DNA of 64,000 nucleotides from an uncultured Porphyromonadaceae bacterium (GTDB taxonomy: Bacteria > Bacteroidota > Bacteroidia > Bacteroidales > Muribaculaceae). This document shows, piece by piece, positions 27,311 through 35,527 of the stretch. The position numbers and the translations under genes are program-made. Position 1 is the first letter of the stretch; each line of letters opens with the position of its first letter. The stretch covers positions 62,001-126,000 of the forward strand of contig CAMWVE010000003.1 of assembly GCA_947177685.1 (NCBI GenBank), in the 5' to 3' direction. The notes below the pieces were generated by a model. That model had not been told where the DNA came from and made no database searches. It saw only the letters and a program-made list of their open reading frames with translations.

Positions 27311-27769
27311 ATGAAAAAGTTTCTGTATCTGCTGTTATTACCCCTCATCGCCGTTGCTTTCAGCAGCTGCGATGACAACAACGAACCCATTGACACCAAA
27401 CTGATTGTAGGTCAATGGGAAATAGTGTCTGCGGATCATCCGGAATACACTTGTATTTACAATTTCACCACCCAGAACCAAAACACATGGAGCTGGGGCA
27501 CGCTGACAACATATTATCTCACCGTCAGCGGCAACCCCGTGTACGACAAAGTCTACAGCTGGCACATCTCAGACCCCCAGAACGACGACACCGTATATCT
27601 TGAAACCACCCTTCAGGGCGAACTTGACAGCGACGATGCTTGGGGAAACACCGACTATTTCATTGTCGAGAAACTGACCTCCACCGAAATGACACTGCGC
27701 AGAAACACCGTAGGCGATTCCCGCACCAAAATAAAATTCCTCCGCCGCAACGACCTGAAGCTGCCGTAA
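27311..27769 (+). CDS. Small lipocalin-like lipoprotein
   Basis: 152 aa with a clear SPII signal (LIAVAFSSC, lipidated Cys20). The mature part begins with KLIVGQWEIVSAD, the opening strand of Bacteroidetes lipocalin-like lipoproteins, followed by alternating beta segments. Function unknown. Likely in the same transcript as the beta-helix lipoprotein (15-nt gap). Confidence 0.75.
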   Translation: MKKFLYLLLLPLIAVAFSSCDDNNEPIDTKLIVGQWEIVSADHPEYTCIYNFTTQNQNTWSWGTLTTYYLTVSGNPVYDKVYSWHISDPQNDDTVYLETTLQGELDSDDAWGNTDYFIVEKLTSTEMTLRRNTVGDSRTKIKFLRRNDLKLP

Positions 27770-27830
27770 AAGCGCATTGAGTGAGACAGAAAACCTACGA
27801 GCGCGATATTGAATAAACAAGGATAAAAAC

Positions 27831-27855
27831 AGCCGCTTAGCAATGCTAAACGGCT
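27831..27855 (-). terminator. Terminator of the leftward secreted-protein cluster
   Basis: AGCCGTTTAGC pairs with GCTAAGCGGCT around a short loop. On the minus strand it is followed by GTTTTTATCC, so it best serves the gene ending at 27917; it may also stop rightward transcription from 27769. Confidence 0.75.
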
Positions 27856-27916
27856 GATTCCATATTGTCGAAAAAAACTGCCTCAATTTTAGAGCAGTTT
27901 ATACAGTTTGTGGGTG

Positions 27917-29227
27917 TTATATCGCGAATTTAAACGAATGTGAGCCTATTCTCAATATGTAAATACCGGGAGTATTTAACTCAATTTTGGACTCATTTGT
28001 GATTTTGACAAGTGAGCCATTAGAAGAATAAATTTTCACAATATCACCGACAGAGAGACCGGAAACGCTAACCAGCTTGTTGAAAACGCTAACATGATAA
28101 TTGTTTATATCATTCTCAATATTATCTACATACGTTGAAACTTCATCAGCGAAAACTGCATTTACAATTGAATTTGATTCAAGTTTGGGTATGGTCAAAT
28201 AAATGGAGTTTCCGTCAATAGTCTGTTCTTCCCCATCAATAGATAATGAATGAAGCAAATATCCTTCGTCTGGTGTAAGCTTGAGGTTTATATCCTCCAT
28301 TTCGGAAACATCTATGGAAATGGATCCGTTGGGAAGTATTATTGAAAGCCATCTCTTTTCAGGCTCGTTAACCGTTATTCTGCATGAAGCTTTAATGTCG
28401 CTTCCATCAGTTGACCCGCATGTGATGAGGCAACTCCCGACGCCGACAGCACGGACTAAGCCATTATTTACAGTTGCAACGTCATAATTGTCTGAAGTCC
28501 ACTCTACAGTTCTGTTATTAGCATCCTCAGGAAGAATAACTGCGGTGAGCGAAAATTCTTTATCCGGTTCCATTATTCTTTCATATTCCGAAAGTTCAAT
28601 TGATGATACCTTTGTGGGTTCTTTTACAGTCACAATACAGTAATTTCCTGCACCGCTACCATCTTTGGCTCTTGCCCAAACCTTGACCGTACCGGCACCG
28701 AGAGCCGTCACGAGACCACTGGTGCTTACAGAGGCTACACTATAGTTTTCCGTTGAAAAGTTTAAACTGCGAACGGTTGCATTGCTGGGATATGCAACTG
28801 TGCTAAGCTGTAAAGTATGACCCACATCCAAAGTTGCAGATGATGGCGTCATCTCTATTCGGGTAACCAATATTGTGTTCGCCTTAATTGTTATATCGTA
28901 GTAAAAATCCATTGTACGATAATATCCGTCGATGTAATAGGAACAATGATAATTCAGCTTGGCTGTCCCAACAGTGTTTCCCTTTATGGTACAAGCTTTA
29001 TTGGTTTTAGATTGGATGCTGATTGCAGAACTTCCGGCAGTCCATGAATAATTGATACCTGTGGCTCGATTGAGAGTGGTTTGGTAAGCCGCTCCAATAG
29101 AAACCGTAACTGTATTCCCCTGAATAACCGTGGCTTCACCATCCTTTATTTGAGCAGTTGAGGTTTCCGTAAAAGCTGTGAGAATCAGCAGAAGCATTAC
29201 TGGTAAAAAGTGATAAAATGATTTCAT
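27917..29227 (-). CDS. Secreted protein with BIG2-type Ig-like domains and C-terminal sorting-like tail
   Basis: 436 aa: signal peptide (LLLILTAFTETSTAQ), an N-terminal domain of about 100 residues, then two bacterial Ig-like (BIG2) repeats marked by LDVGHTLQLSTVAYP and PDKEFSLTAVILPEDANNRTVEWTSDN, a further beta region, and a C-terminal 70-residue module (VFNKLVSVSGLSVGDIVKIYSSNGSLV, split here) ending in PGIYILRIGSHSFKFAI, which resembles type IX secretion sorting domains. Probably surface-exposed. First or only gene after the TAGATTTG promoter at 29291; genes further upstream are in the same direction. Confidence 0.78.
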   Translation of the reverse strand: MKSFYHFLPVMLLLILTAFTETSTAQIKDGEATVIQGNTVTVSIGAAYQTTLNRATGINYSWTAGSSAISIQSKTNKACTIKGNTVGTAKLNYHCSYYIDGYYRTMDFYYDITIKANTILVTRIEMTPSSATLDVGHTLQLSTVAYPSNATVRSLNFSTENYSVASVSTSGLVTALGAGTVKVWARAKDGSGAGNYCIVTVKEPTKVSSIELSEYERIMEPDKEFSLTAVILPEDANNRTVEWTSDNYDVATVNNGLVRAVGVGSCLITCGSTDGSDIKASCRITVNEPEKRWLSIILPNGSISIDVSEMEDINLKLTPDEGYLLHSLSIDGEEQTIDGNSIYLTIPKLESNSIVNAVFADEVSTYVDNIENDINNYHVSVFNKLVSVSGLSVGDIVKIYSSNGSLVKITNESKIELNTPGIYILRIGSHSFKFAI

Positions 29228-29290
29228 GCGAACTGCAATTTACTATTATATAAATTTTACTATTATAAAAATATTAAGTTATTTAAAAGT

Positions 29291-29298
29291 CAAATCTA
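29291..29298 (-). promoter_or_regulatory. Putative promoter for the Ig-like protein gene
   Basis: TAGATTTG on the minus strand with a TTG at 29320-29322, 21 bp further upstream. Transcription would start about 55 nt before the ATG at 29227 and would lie just beyond the 3' end of the neighbouring gene. Confidence 0.5.
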
Positions 29299-29314
29299 TC
29301 ATAGCAAATAAATG

Positions 29315-30157
29315 TCAGTCAACAATTTTTGATACAATTCCATCAGTGAAAATGATGACATAGTCATTTGCGTAAATCCACCTCACTCGCTCACCTGATT
29401 TTCGCTTGTTCATAGGAGGTCCGAGTAAAATAGTGACTTCATCTTCATTCATCCCCACGGCAACATCTGATTTTTTCTTAAGCAAATTGTAGTTTGGAGA
29501 TACAATATCCTTTCTGGTATTGACATAGTCCATCATATCTGAAATATATCCTGAACTCACTTTCACAAGTTCCTTTACCAATTCCTCATGGCGCTTATTT
29601 CTGTCAGGATGAAGTTTTTCCAGAGGTATTGTTCGCGGTATCAGACCCTTTTCACGAAAACGGCAGTCAATATCGAATATTTCAAAACACAAAGACCCGT
29701 CATCAGCGGAAATTTTTATATTGCATGTATAGGTCGTTTCATTTGACGTTGTGCCCTGTGTACGTTTGAAAATCATCACAAAGTTGTTATTATCATAATC
29801 TATTGACTCGAATCCTTCCTTTGCATTTTCTTTACGCTCAAAATTATTTGATGCGTACACCATTGCAGCCAAAAAAATCTGAGTATCCCTCATATCGTTT
29901 ACCTTACAGCAATCCTTTATTACAGCAATGGTATCGACAATGTTCCCATCATCATCCACGACAGGGCGTGACTCTGGATAAAACTGCTTGATACCTTCAA
30001 CCTCAGAAGGTAAACTTGAAGATGACACCCACGCTCCATAGTCAATTACAGAGCCGGGGTCCTTTTTTAACTTTATCTTTATTGCATTTACTCTTAACGG
30101 AACAAGGAAGATCAAAGCCAAGGAGAGTAAAATAATATGTCTTTTCATTTTCATCAT
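29315..30157 (-). CDS. Secreted hypothetical protein with C-terminal BamE/SmpA-like segment
   Basis: 280 aa from the first of three near-adjacent methionines (MMKMKRH); the signal peptide runs to LRVNA. The middle (about 100-215) has alternating strands resembling DUF4468-type Bacteroidetes domains. The C-terminus VGMNEDEVTILLGPPMNKRKSG then RVRWIYANDYVIIFTDGIV follows the BamE/SmpA pattern of a helix followed by strands. Function unknown; probably periplasmic or at the outer membrane. Sits between the Ig-like gene and the beta-barrel gene, all leftward. Confidence 0.7.
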   Translation of the reverse strand: MMKMKRHIILLSLALIFLVPLRVNAIKIKLKKDPGSVIDYGAWVSSSSLPSEVEGIKQFYPESRPVVDDDGNIVDTIAVIKDCCKVNDMRDTQIFLAAMVYASNNFERKENAKEGFESIDYDNNNFVMIFKRTQGTTSNETTYTCNIKISADDGSLCFEIFDIDCRFREKGLIPRTIPLEKLHPDRNKRHEELVKELVKVSSGYISDMMDYVNTRKDIVSPNYNLLKKKSDVAVGMNEDEVTILLGPPMNKRKSGERVRWIYANDYVIIFTDGIVSKIVD

Positions 30158-30222
30158 AATAGCAGCGTGACGGAATCACATTTTTGTCATCCGTCACGCC
30201 AGATTTGGTAAATAATCTGTTT

Positions 30223-30897
30223 TTAGAACGCGTAGCCAACACGGAACATCAGATTGCTTGAGGTACCGGATGCTTCATCTGACATATCAATAAAACCGCG
30301 CTGATAGGTAATGTCGAAATTGAATTTCTTATACCATACACCAATGCCGACCTGCATGCCAGCATCGAATTTCTGGTAACCATCAAGTTCACTCAAGCTC
30401 CATGAGTCGCTGTCATCACCATGATGATCTCCTTCAAAATAAAACTTTTCAGTCAATTTTCCGGAGAAGTCATAGCTTACGAAACCGCCCAAATGACCGT
30501 CAAGTTTGATGTTGTCTGTCAGCGAATACTTGTAACCAATTGTAAACGGGCTGTATTTAACATTCCATGCAAGCAGACCTGCCTTCACGTCGCCGTCATA
30601 TCTATCTTCATATTCTGAAGAATAACCTCTTGTGCCAATACCGAGTTCCATGCTCCAATAAAGTCCGGATTTGCCAATGGCACGATTGAAGCCAAAGTCG
30701 ATGTCCATACCCATCTTTGAGCCTACCGAATCATAATTATCGGTATCCGTACCGGCAATATTATTAATCGACATTCCGAGTCGGGCATACCACACGGTTT
30801 CAGTTTTTGACTTTACAAATGTTCTCGATGAAACAACCTGTGCACTTGCGCTCACTGCCATAAGAGTTGCAGCAAGCATTAAAAGAACCTTTTTCAT
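30223..30897 (-). CDS. Outer membrane beta-barrel protein
   Basis: 224 aa with a signal peptide (LMAVSASAQ). Alternating aromatic/hydrophobic strands run the whole mature length and it ends RGFIDMSDEA...LMFRVGYAF, a terminal Phe as expected for BAM-inserted barrels. About eight strands are suggested by length, as in OmpX/OmpW-like or porin-family PF13568 proteins. Role unknown; its partners may be the secreted proteins on either side. Confidence 0.8.
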   Translation of the reverse strand: MKKVLLMLAATLMAVSASAQVVSSRTFVKSKTETVWYARLGMSINNIAGTDTDNYDSVGSKMGMDIDFGFNRAIGKSGLYWSMELGIGTRGYSSEYEDRYDGDVKAGLLAWNVKYSPFTIGYKYSLTDNIKLDGHLGGFVSYDFSGKLTEKFYFEGDHHGDDSDSWSLSELDGYQKFDAGMQVGIGVWYKKFNFDITYQRGFIDMSDEASGTSSNLMFRVGYAF

Positions 30898-30936
30898 TTT
30901 TGAAATAATTTAAATGTTGGAAAAATGTTACTTGGA

Positions 30937-31464
30937 TTATTTTTTATTCTGATTCTCATTTTTACTACCATTTGAGGATTCTCCTCCCGTGCCGATTGAC
31001 ACAGACGTGCGGGCATCGGGATAAACCACGCCGATCATGTCCACTTCATCCTTTGATGCAGGTCGGAAATTAGTATATTTAACCGGATAGCCCGACAGTT
31101 CAACCACCAGCATCTTGGAATCCTTTTCATATACATAAGAGTTAAATAACGGCTCGATGACAGCATCCGCATCCCCCTCCTGACAAGCGCGATAAAGCGC
31201 ACGGTTTTTGAAATTCTGCAATTCAAAATTGAAAGTCTGCTCCACTGATTTTATCTCAAAATAGTAAGGTCCGAAAGTTTCCCTACTTGTGGAGAGCATC
31301 TGCATGTCGCAAATCTGAGGTGTAACAAAAGTACGAACTTCCGGCACCAGTCGGCGTGCCTCTGATTCTTCCCATACCTTGACATTGTTATCCTTTTTTT
31401 GAGCCAAGGCACCAAATGCACAACCTGCAACAAGCAAGCCAGCAATAAAACAACATTTTTTCAT
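30937..31464 (-). CDS. Small secreted hypothetical protein
   Basis: 175 aa. N-terminus MKKCCFIAGLLVAGCAFGALAQ could be read as SPI (cut after ALA) or as a lipoprotein (VAGC, Cys15). The mature chain has an Arg/Glu-rich start, a mixed alpha/beta centre and a Ser/Asn/Lys-rich tail (GTGGESSNGSKNENQNKK). Not recognised as a known family. It is the first gene of the leftward secreted cluster, 66 nt downstream of the terminator of the candidate RNA at 31530-31831, so the RNA could be its leader. Confidence 0.7.
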   Translation of the reverse strand: MKKCCFIAGLLVAGCAFGALAQKKDNNVKVWEESEARRLVPEVRTFVTPQICDMQMLSTSRETFGPYYFEIKSVEQTFNFELQNFKNRALYRACQEGDADAVIEPLFNSYVYEKDSKMLVVELSGYPVKYTNFRPASKDEVDMIGVVYPDARTSVSIGTGGESSNGSKNENQNKK

Positions 31465-31529
31465 AGTGCTATGAAATGTGAGTTAACGGCTGAACGACTC
31501 ACAGTTCAACGCAAATCAGATTATTAAAT

Positions 31530-31831
31530 AAAAAAAGCGTGAGAGTCTTACCGTTGCTCGTCACGCTGATTCAAGGCATGTGGCTCGCCTTACTCTGTAT
31601 AACGAGCAACGCAGAAGCCCACGCCGATATGATTATTTCTTATATAAATTAAGAAACAGCATACCCATGAACATCTACCGTTGCATTCGTTCTTGACAGA
31701 GTGATTATTGAAATTGCCACATTTCTGAATCAGCCAAATAACGAAACGTCGATAAACGCTTAGAAACTATTACGGCACTCTTGCCGTTTTTCCCTCCCTA
31801 TAAAACCTTAAAGGTTCCATCGGCGAGGAAT
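31530..31831 (-). ncRNA. Candidate ~300-nt structured RNA (independent promoter and terminator)
   Basis: No coding potential. The transcript is bounded by a near-perfect Bacteroidetes promoter at 31838-31867 and ends in a rod-like hairpin followed by seven T on the minus strand (31530-31536). The 3' rod has nested stems: GCGTG with CACGC, a perfect 9-bp GTTGCTCGT with ACGAGCAAC (31602-31610 and 31553-31561), and AAGGC with GCCTT at the tip. The 5' part has ACGGCAAGAGTGCCGT and AACCTTTAAGGTT hairpins. It could be a stand-alone small RNA or an attenuator leader for the gene at 30937. Not tmRNA, RNase P RNA or SRP RNA by signature. Confidence 0.6.
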
Positions 31832-31837
31832 CAGCGA

Positions 31838-31867
31838 CAAAATTATGAATTTTTTATTATTTTACAA
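31838..31867 (-). promoter_or_regulatory. Promoter of the candidate RNA
   Basis: On the minus strand TTG (31865-31867) is followed after exactly 19 bp by TAATTTTG (31838-31845), matching the -33/-7 consensus and spacing. It points away from secG. Confidence 0.75.
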
Positions 31868-31929
31868 AATATCTTGATTTTTTTATTTGATTCATTCTAC
31901 TCTGCATTGTGAAATATCGGCAGGAATAT

Positions 31930-31960
31930 TTGAATAACTCAAAAAAAATTCGTTACTTTG
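31930..31960 (+). promoter_or_regulatory. Promoter of secG
   Basis: TTG at 31930-31932 and TTACTTTG at 31953-31960 (one mismatch to TAnnTTTG), spaced 20 bp, 88 nt before the secG ATG. The GCGGCGCGAAGTCAGTGAC leader in between shows no recognised element. Confidence 0.6.
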
Positions 31961-32048
31961 CAAACTAATTGCGGCGCGAAGTCAGTGACTCCGCTGTCAG
32001 TTGATGCGTAATCCACTAAAAATAAAACAGATAATAAACATATAACCA

Positions 32049-32423
32049 ATGCTTTACACAATTATTATCGTATTAACCGTAATTGTAGCTATCCTCCTTG
32101 TGGGAGTCGTACTCGTTCAGAAATCGAAAGGTGGCGGTCTTGCCTCGAACTTCGCCGGCTCAAATCAGGTGCTTGGCGTACGCCGAACCAATGACTTCAT
32201 CGCCAAGGCTACTTGGGTGCTCGCCGGTATCGTTGCAGTGCTGTCAATAGCTTCTGTTTTCTGCTCGCCCAACGCCAATGTCGCCACCGGCTCACGCATG
32301 AAAACCCAGAACACTGTTGTTGCCGGAACCGAGTATTCTACCGAACGCACCGTGCAGGATGCAACTGACGGCGTCATCGAGACTGTCACAGAAGAAGGTA
32401 GCACCACTGACACAGTTGGCTGA
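32049..32423 (+). CDS. secG: Preprotein translocase subunit SecG
   Basis: 124 aa inner-membrane protein with two transmembrane segments (residues 2-24 and 56-76) linked by the SecG loop VQKSKGGGLASNFAGSNQVLGVRR. The C-terminal 45 residues are Thr/Glu-rich, as in other Bacteroidales SecG. SecG assists the SecYEG channel during export. Single-gene unit with its own promoter. Confidence 0.95.
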   Translation: MLYTIIIVLTVIVAILLVGVVLVQKSKGGGLASNFAGSNQVLGVRRTNDFIAKATWVLAGIVAVLSIASVFCSPNANVATGSRMKTQNTVVAGTEYSTERTVQDATDGVIETVTEEGSTTDTVG

Positions 32424-32460
32424 CAGACGTTTGCGGTAACCGTTTCACAATAACTCATTC

Positions 32461-32509
32461 GGGAGTTCCGGTGTCACACCCTGCCACAGGGGTATGTCGC
32501 GGTGCTCCC
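32461..32509 (+). terminator. Imperfect hairpin downstream of secG
   Basis: GGGAG pairs with CTCCC and an inner ACCCTG pairs with CAGGGGT; the hairpin is followed by TTTG. The poor T-run makes this a weak terminator call; it lies 37 nt after the secG stop. Confidence 0.4.
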
Positions 32510-32560
32510 TTTGCTGCATTGACTGACAGTGTTCCGCTCAGCTGACTCATTACCTAACTT

Positions 32561-32815
32561 AGAGCCCGTTCCCCAATTTATGTTAAAAACATGGCGGTCA
32601 ATGGATGACCGAGGCGAAGGAAATATTAAATGTTAGGATAGTCAAATACTACAACAAAAGTTAAATTTTTTAGAATAACAATGCCTGTCAACTCAACAAA
32701 AGTTAGCAACGTATCGCATCTCTGGGGCATCTTTTGCACTGTGCCTCAGTCACAGAACAAAACCTGCTCCGAGATATGCGACCCTGTTTTTAACAGAATT
32801 TGGGGAACGGGCTCT
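32561..32815. mobile_element. MITE-like 255-bp element with 34-bp terminal inverted repeats
   Basis: Left end 32561-32594 and right end 32782-32815 match in inverted orientation at 31 of 34 positions, starting AGAGCCCGTTCCCCAA and running through GTTAAAAACA. The 187-bp interior is non-coding. No transposase inside. Flanking TT/TTA gives only an ambiguous target duplication. The right end stops about 14 bp before the likely phoH start codon. Its end sequence is related to the palindromic repeats around the hipBA-type genes. Confidence 0.75.
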
Positions 32816-32829
32816 TTATCACAACTGAA

Positions 32830-33810
32830 TTGATAGAACGAATAATCATAATCGACTCTGTTGACCCCGTGGTTTTCTACGGCGTCAATAACTGCAACAT
32901 GCACCTGCTGCGCAACCTCTTCCCCAAACTGCGCATCATGGCTCGAGGCTCGGTCATAAAGGTCATTGGCGAAAATGACGAGACTGCCGCCTTCGAGGAA
33001 AAGGTGAAACAGCTTGAAAAATACTGTGCCGAACACAACACCATCACCGAGGATATCATTCTGGACATCGTAAAGGGCTCAGGCGCCCCGGAGATAAAAA
33101 AGGATGGCATAATCATCTACGGCATCAACGGCAAACCTATTTCCGGACGCAACCCCAATCAGCAGAAACTGGTGGAGGAATTCATGCACAACGACCTGAC
33201 GTTTGCGCTCGGTCCTGCCGGAACGGGTAAAACCTACATAGCCATTGCCTTGGCTGTCAGAGCGCTGAAGAACCGCGAGGTGCGCAAGATAATACTGTCG
33301 CGTCCGGCAGTGGAAGCAGGTGAGAAACTCGGATTCCTGCCCGGCGACATGAAGGACAAAATCGACCCCTACCTACAGCCGCTCTACGATGCGCTGGAGG
33401 ACATGATTCCTGCCGTGAAACTGAAGGAATACATGGAGTCGAATGTCATACAGATAGCTCCGCTGGCGTTCATGCGCGGACGCACCCTCAACGATGCCGT
33501 CATAGTGCTTGACGAGGCACAGAACACCACCACCCACCAGATAAAGATGTTCCTTACCCGACTGGGCAACAACGCCAAGATGATCATCACCGGCGATCTG
33601 ACCCAGATTGACCTTCCGCGCACCGTTTCATCGGGATTGCGCCACGCCCTGCGTGTGCTCCACGATGTTCCCGGCATTGGCAAGGTGGAGTTCGGCAAAA
33701 AAGATATTGTGCGCCACCCGCTGGTGCAGCGCATTGTCGACGCCTACGAGAAATACGACCACGATCAGCCCGATGGCGCCGAAACAACAGAAGAAATCAC
33801 AATCAACTAA
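32830..33810 (+). CDS. phoH: PhoH family ATPase
   Basis: 326 aa from a TTG at 32830 (codons read [21 protein letters not shown]), which aligns with the usual start of Bacteroidetes PhoH; an in-frame TTG at 32800 would begin inside the MITE-like end. There is no ATG before residue about 23. N-terminal nucleic-acid-binding part, then a P-loop ATPase: [28 protein letters not shown] and the Walker [12 protein letters not shown]. Putative RNA helicase/ATPase linked to phosphate stress and RNA turnover in other bacteria. Followed by purC after 10 nt. Confidence 0.9.
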   Translation: MIERIIIIDSVDPVVFYGVNNCNMHLLRNLFPKLRIMARGSVIKVIGENDETAAFEEKVKQLEKYCAEHNTITEDIILDIVKGSGAPEIKKDGIIIYGINGKPISGRNPNQQKLVEEFMHNDLTFALGPAGTGKTYIAIALAVRALKNREVRKIILSRPAVEAGEKLGFLPGDMKDKIDPYLQPLYDALEDMIPAVKLKEYMESNVIQIAPLAFMRGRTLNDAVIVLDEAQNTTTHQIKMFLTRLGNNAKMIITGDLTQIDLPRTVSSGLRHALRVLHDVPGIGKVEFGKKDIVRHPLVQRIVDAYEKYDHDQPDGAETTEEITIN

Positions 33811-33820
33811 ATATTTCCGC

Positions 33821-34774
33821 ATGGAATCAACACTTCTTACCACCGATTTCAAATTCCCCTCTCAGACTGCCGAATATCACGGCAAAGTACGCGACGTCTA
33901 CACCATTGCTGACGACATAATGGTGATGATTGCCACTGACCGCATTTCAGCCTTCGACGTTGTCCTCCCCAAAGGCATACCGTTCAAAGGTCAGGTCCTC
34001 AATCAGTTAGCCGGATATTTTCTGGACGCTACCGCTGACATTGTCCCGAACTGGAAATTAGCGTCGCCCGACCCCATGGTCACCGTCGGCTACAAGGCTG
34101 AGGGATTCCGTGTGGAAATGATCATCCGCGGCTATCTGACCGGCAGCGCTTGGCGCGAATATAAAAACGGATGTCGCTCGCTCTGCGGCGTGACCCTGCC
34201 CGACGGCATGAAGGAAAACCAGCGTTTCCCAGAGCCTATCATCACCCCCACCACCAAGGCTGAAGCCGGACACGACGAAAACATCTCGCGCGAGGAAATC
34301 ATAGCGCAGGGCATCGTGTCAAAAGAGGACTACGAGGTGATGGAGCGCTACACCCGCGCCCTGTTTGAACGTGGAACTCAGATGGCAGCTGAAAAAGGTC
34401 TGATTCTGGTCGACACAAAATATGAGTTCGGCAAGCGCGACGGCAAGGTGATTCTGATTGACGAAGTCCACACCCCCGACTCCTCACGCTACTTCTACGC
34501 TGACGGCTATCAGGAAAAATTTGAAAAAGGTGAGCCGCAGCGTCAGCTCTCGAAAGAATTCGTGCGCCAGTGGCTTATTGAAAACGGCTTCATGGGTCAG
34601 GCTGGTCAGAAAGTGCCTGAAATGACCCCCGAATTCGTGCAGTCAGTGTCAGAGCGCTACATTGAACTATATGAGAAAATCACCGGCATGAAGTTTGAAA
34701 AGGCGAATGAAACCGACCTGACACAACGCATAGCCTCAAACACTCTCAACTGCCTGCAGAACCTGCAGCGGTAA
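33821..34774 (+). CDS. purC: Phosphoribosylaminoimidazole-succinocarboxamide synthase
   Basis: 317 aa from the ATG at 33821; the open frame runs back into phoH but those codons are a shadow. Motifs [42 protein letters not shown] and [11 protein letters not shown] identify SAICAR synthase of purine synthesis (CAIR plus Asp plus ATP). The longer bacterial/yeast-type length is normal for Bacteroidetes. Confidence 0.96.
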   Translation: MESTLLTTDFKFPSQTAEYHGKVRDVYTIADDIMVMIATDRISAFDVVLPKGIPFKGQVLNQLAGYFLDATADIVPNWKLASPDPMVTVGYKAEGFRVEMIIRGYLTGSAWREYKNGCRSLCGVTLPDGMKENQRFPEPIITPTTKAEAGHDENISREEIIAQGIVSKEDYEVMERYTRALFERGTQMAAEKGLILVDTKYEFGKRDGKVILIDEVHTPDSSRYFYADGYQEKFEKGEPQRQLSKEFVRQWLIENGFMGQAGQKVPEMTPEFVQSVSERYIELYEKITGMKFEKANETDLTQRIASNTLNCLQNLQR

Positions 34775-34777
34775 CCG

Positions 34778-35527
34778 GTGGCTGAAATGGAAGTAAAGGC
34801 TGAGAAAATAAACCCCTACGTCAATGACACCCGCCCCAAAACGGAGCAGGTGCGCGACATGTTCGACTCCATTGCGCCTGCCTACGACTTCATGAACCGA
34901 GCCATGACGTTCGGCATTGACAAGTGGTGGCGCTCGCTGGCGGTGAAGATGATCCGGAAGCATGCGCCGAAGCAGATTCTGGATGTGGCAACCGGCACGG
35001 CTGACCTCGCCATCAAGCTTGCCACCGAGCTGAAGCCCGAACATGTGACAGGCATAGACCTGTCAGAAGGGATGATAGAACTGGGGAGGCAGAAAGTGGC
35101 GTCACGCGGGTTGACCGACCGGATCACGCTCGTCACCGGTGACTGCCTGAGCCTGCCGTTCGCCGACAATAGTTTCGACTGCGTCACGGTGGCTTACGGC
35201 GTGCGCAATTTCGAGCATCTCAGCCAAGGCTACCGCGAGATGCACCGAGTGCTGAAACCGGGCGGAATGATTTGCGTGATAGAGCTTTCCACACCGCAGT
35301 CACCGTTGGTGAAACCGTTCTACAAGCTCTACACACGCACACTGATACCTGCCGTGGGGCGCCTTATCTCCAAGGACACCCGCGCCTACTCCTATCTGCC
35401 TGAGAGCATAGCCGCAGTGCCGCAGGGCGACCGGATGCTGAGTCTGATGAGCGATGCCGGCTTCTCTGCCTGTCGCTGCCGCCGGCTCACCTTCGGCACC
35501 TGTTCAATCTACACAGCAACAAAATGA
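34778..35527 (+). CDS. menG: Demethylmenaquinone methyltransferase
   Basis: 249 aa. Starts at GTG 34778, or ATG 34787 three codons later. SAM-binding motifs ILDVATGTADLAI and GIDLSEGMIELG, plus the UbiE/MenG marker VTVAYGVRNFEHL, identify the C-methyltransferase that completes menaquinone. The stop overlaps the ABC transporter ATG by 4 nt. Confidence 0.93.
   Translation: MAEMEVKAEKINPYVNDTRPKTEQVRDMFDSIAPAYDFMNRAMTFGIDKWWRSLAVKMIRKHAPKQILDVATGTADLAIKLATELKPEHVTGIDLSEGMIELGRQKVASRGLTDRITLVTGDCLSLPFADNSFDCVTVAYGVRNFEHLSQGYREMHRVLKPGGMICVIELSTPQSPLVKPFYKLYTRTLIPAVGRLISKDTRAYSYLPESIAAVPQGDRMLSLMSDAGFSACRCRRLTFGTCSIYTATK

Noticed and set aside
31530-31831. tmRNA, RNase P RNA or SRP RNA at this position
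   Set aside because: No tag peptide or tRNA-like ends, no GAAAGTCCGG core and no SRP GGTGCAGCAGG motif were found.
32595-32781. Protein-coding core in the MITE-like element
   Set aside because: No reading frame above a few tens of codons and no transposase motif.
33608-33820. Upstream extension of the purC reading frame
   Set aside because: It runs through phoH codons in another frame, has Arg/Pro/Ser shadow composition and lacks any SAICAR synthase motif; the real start is the ATG at 33821.
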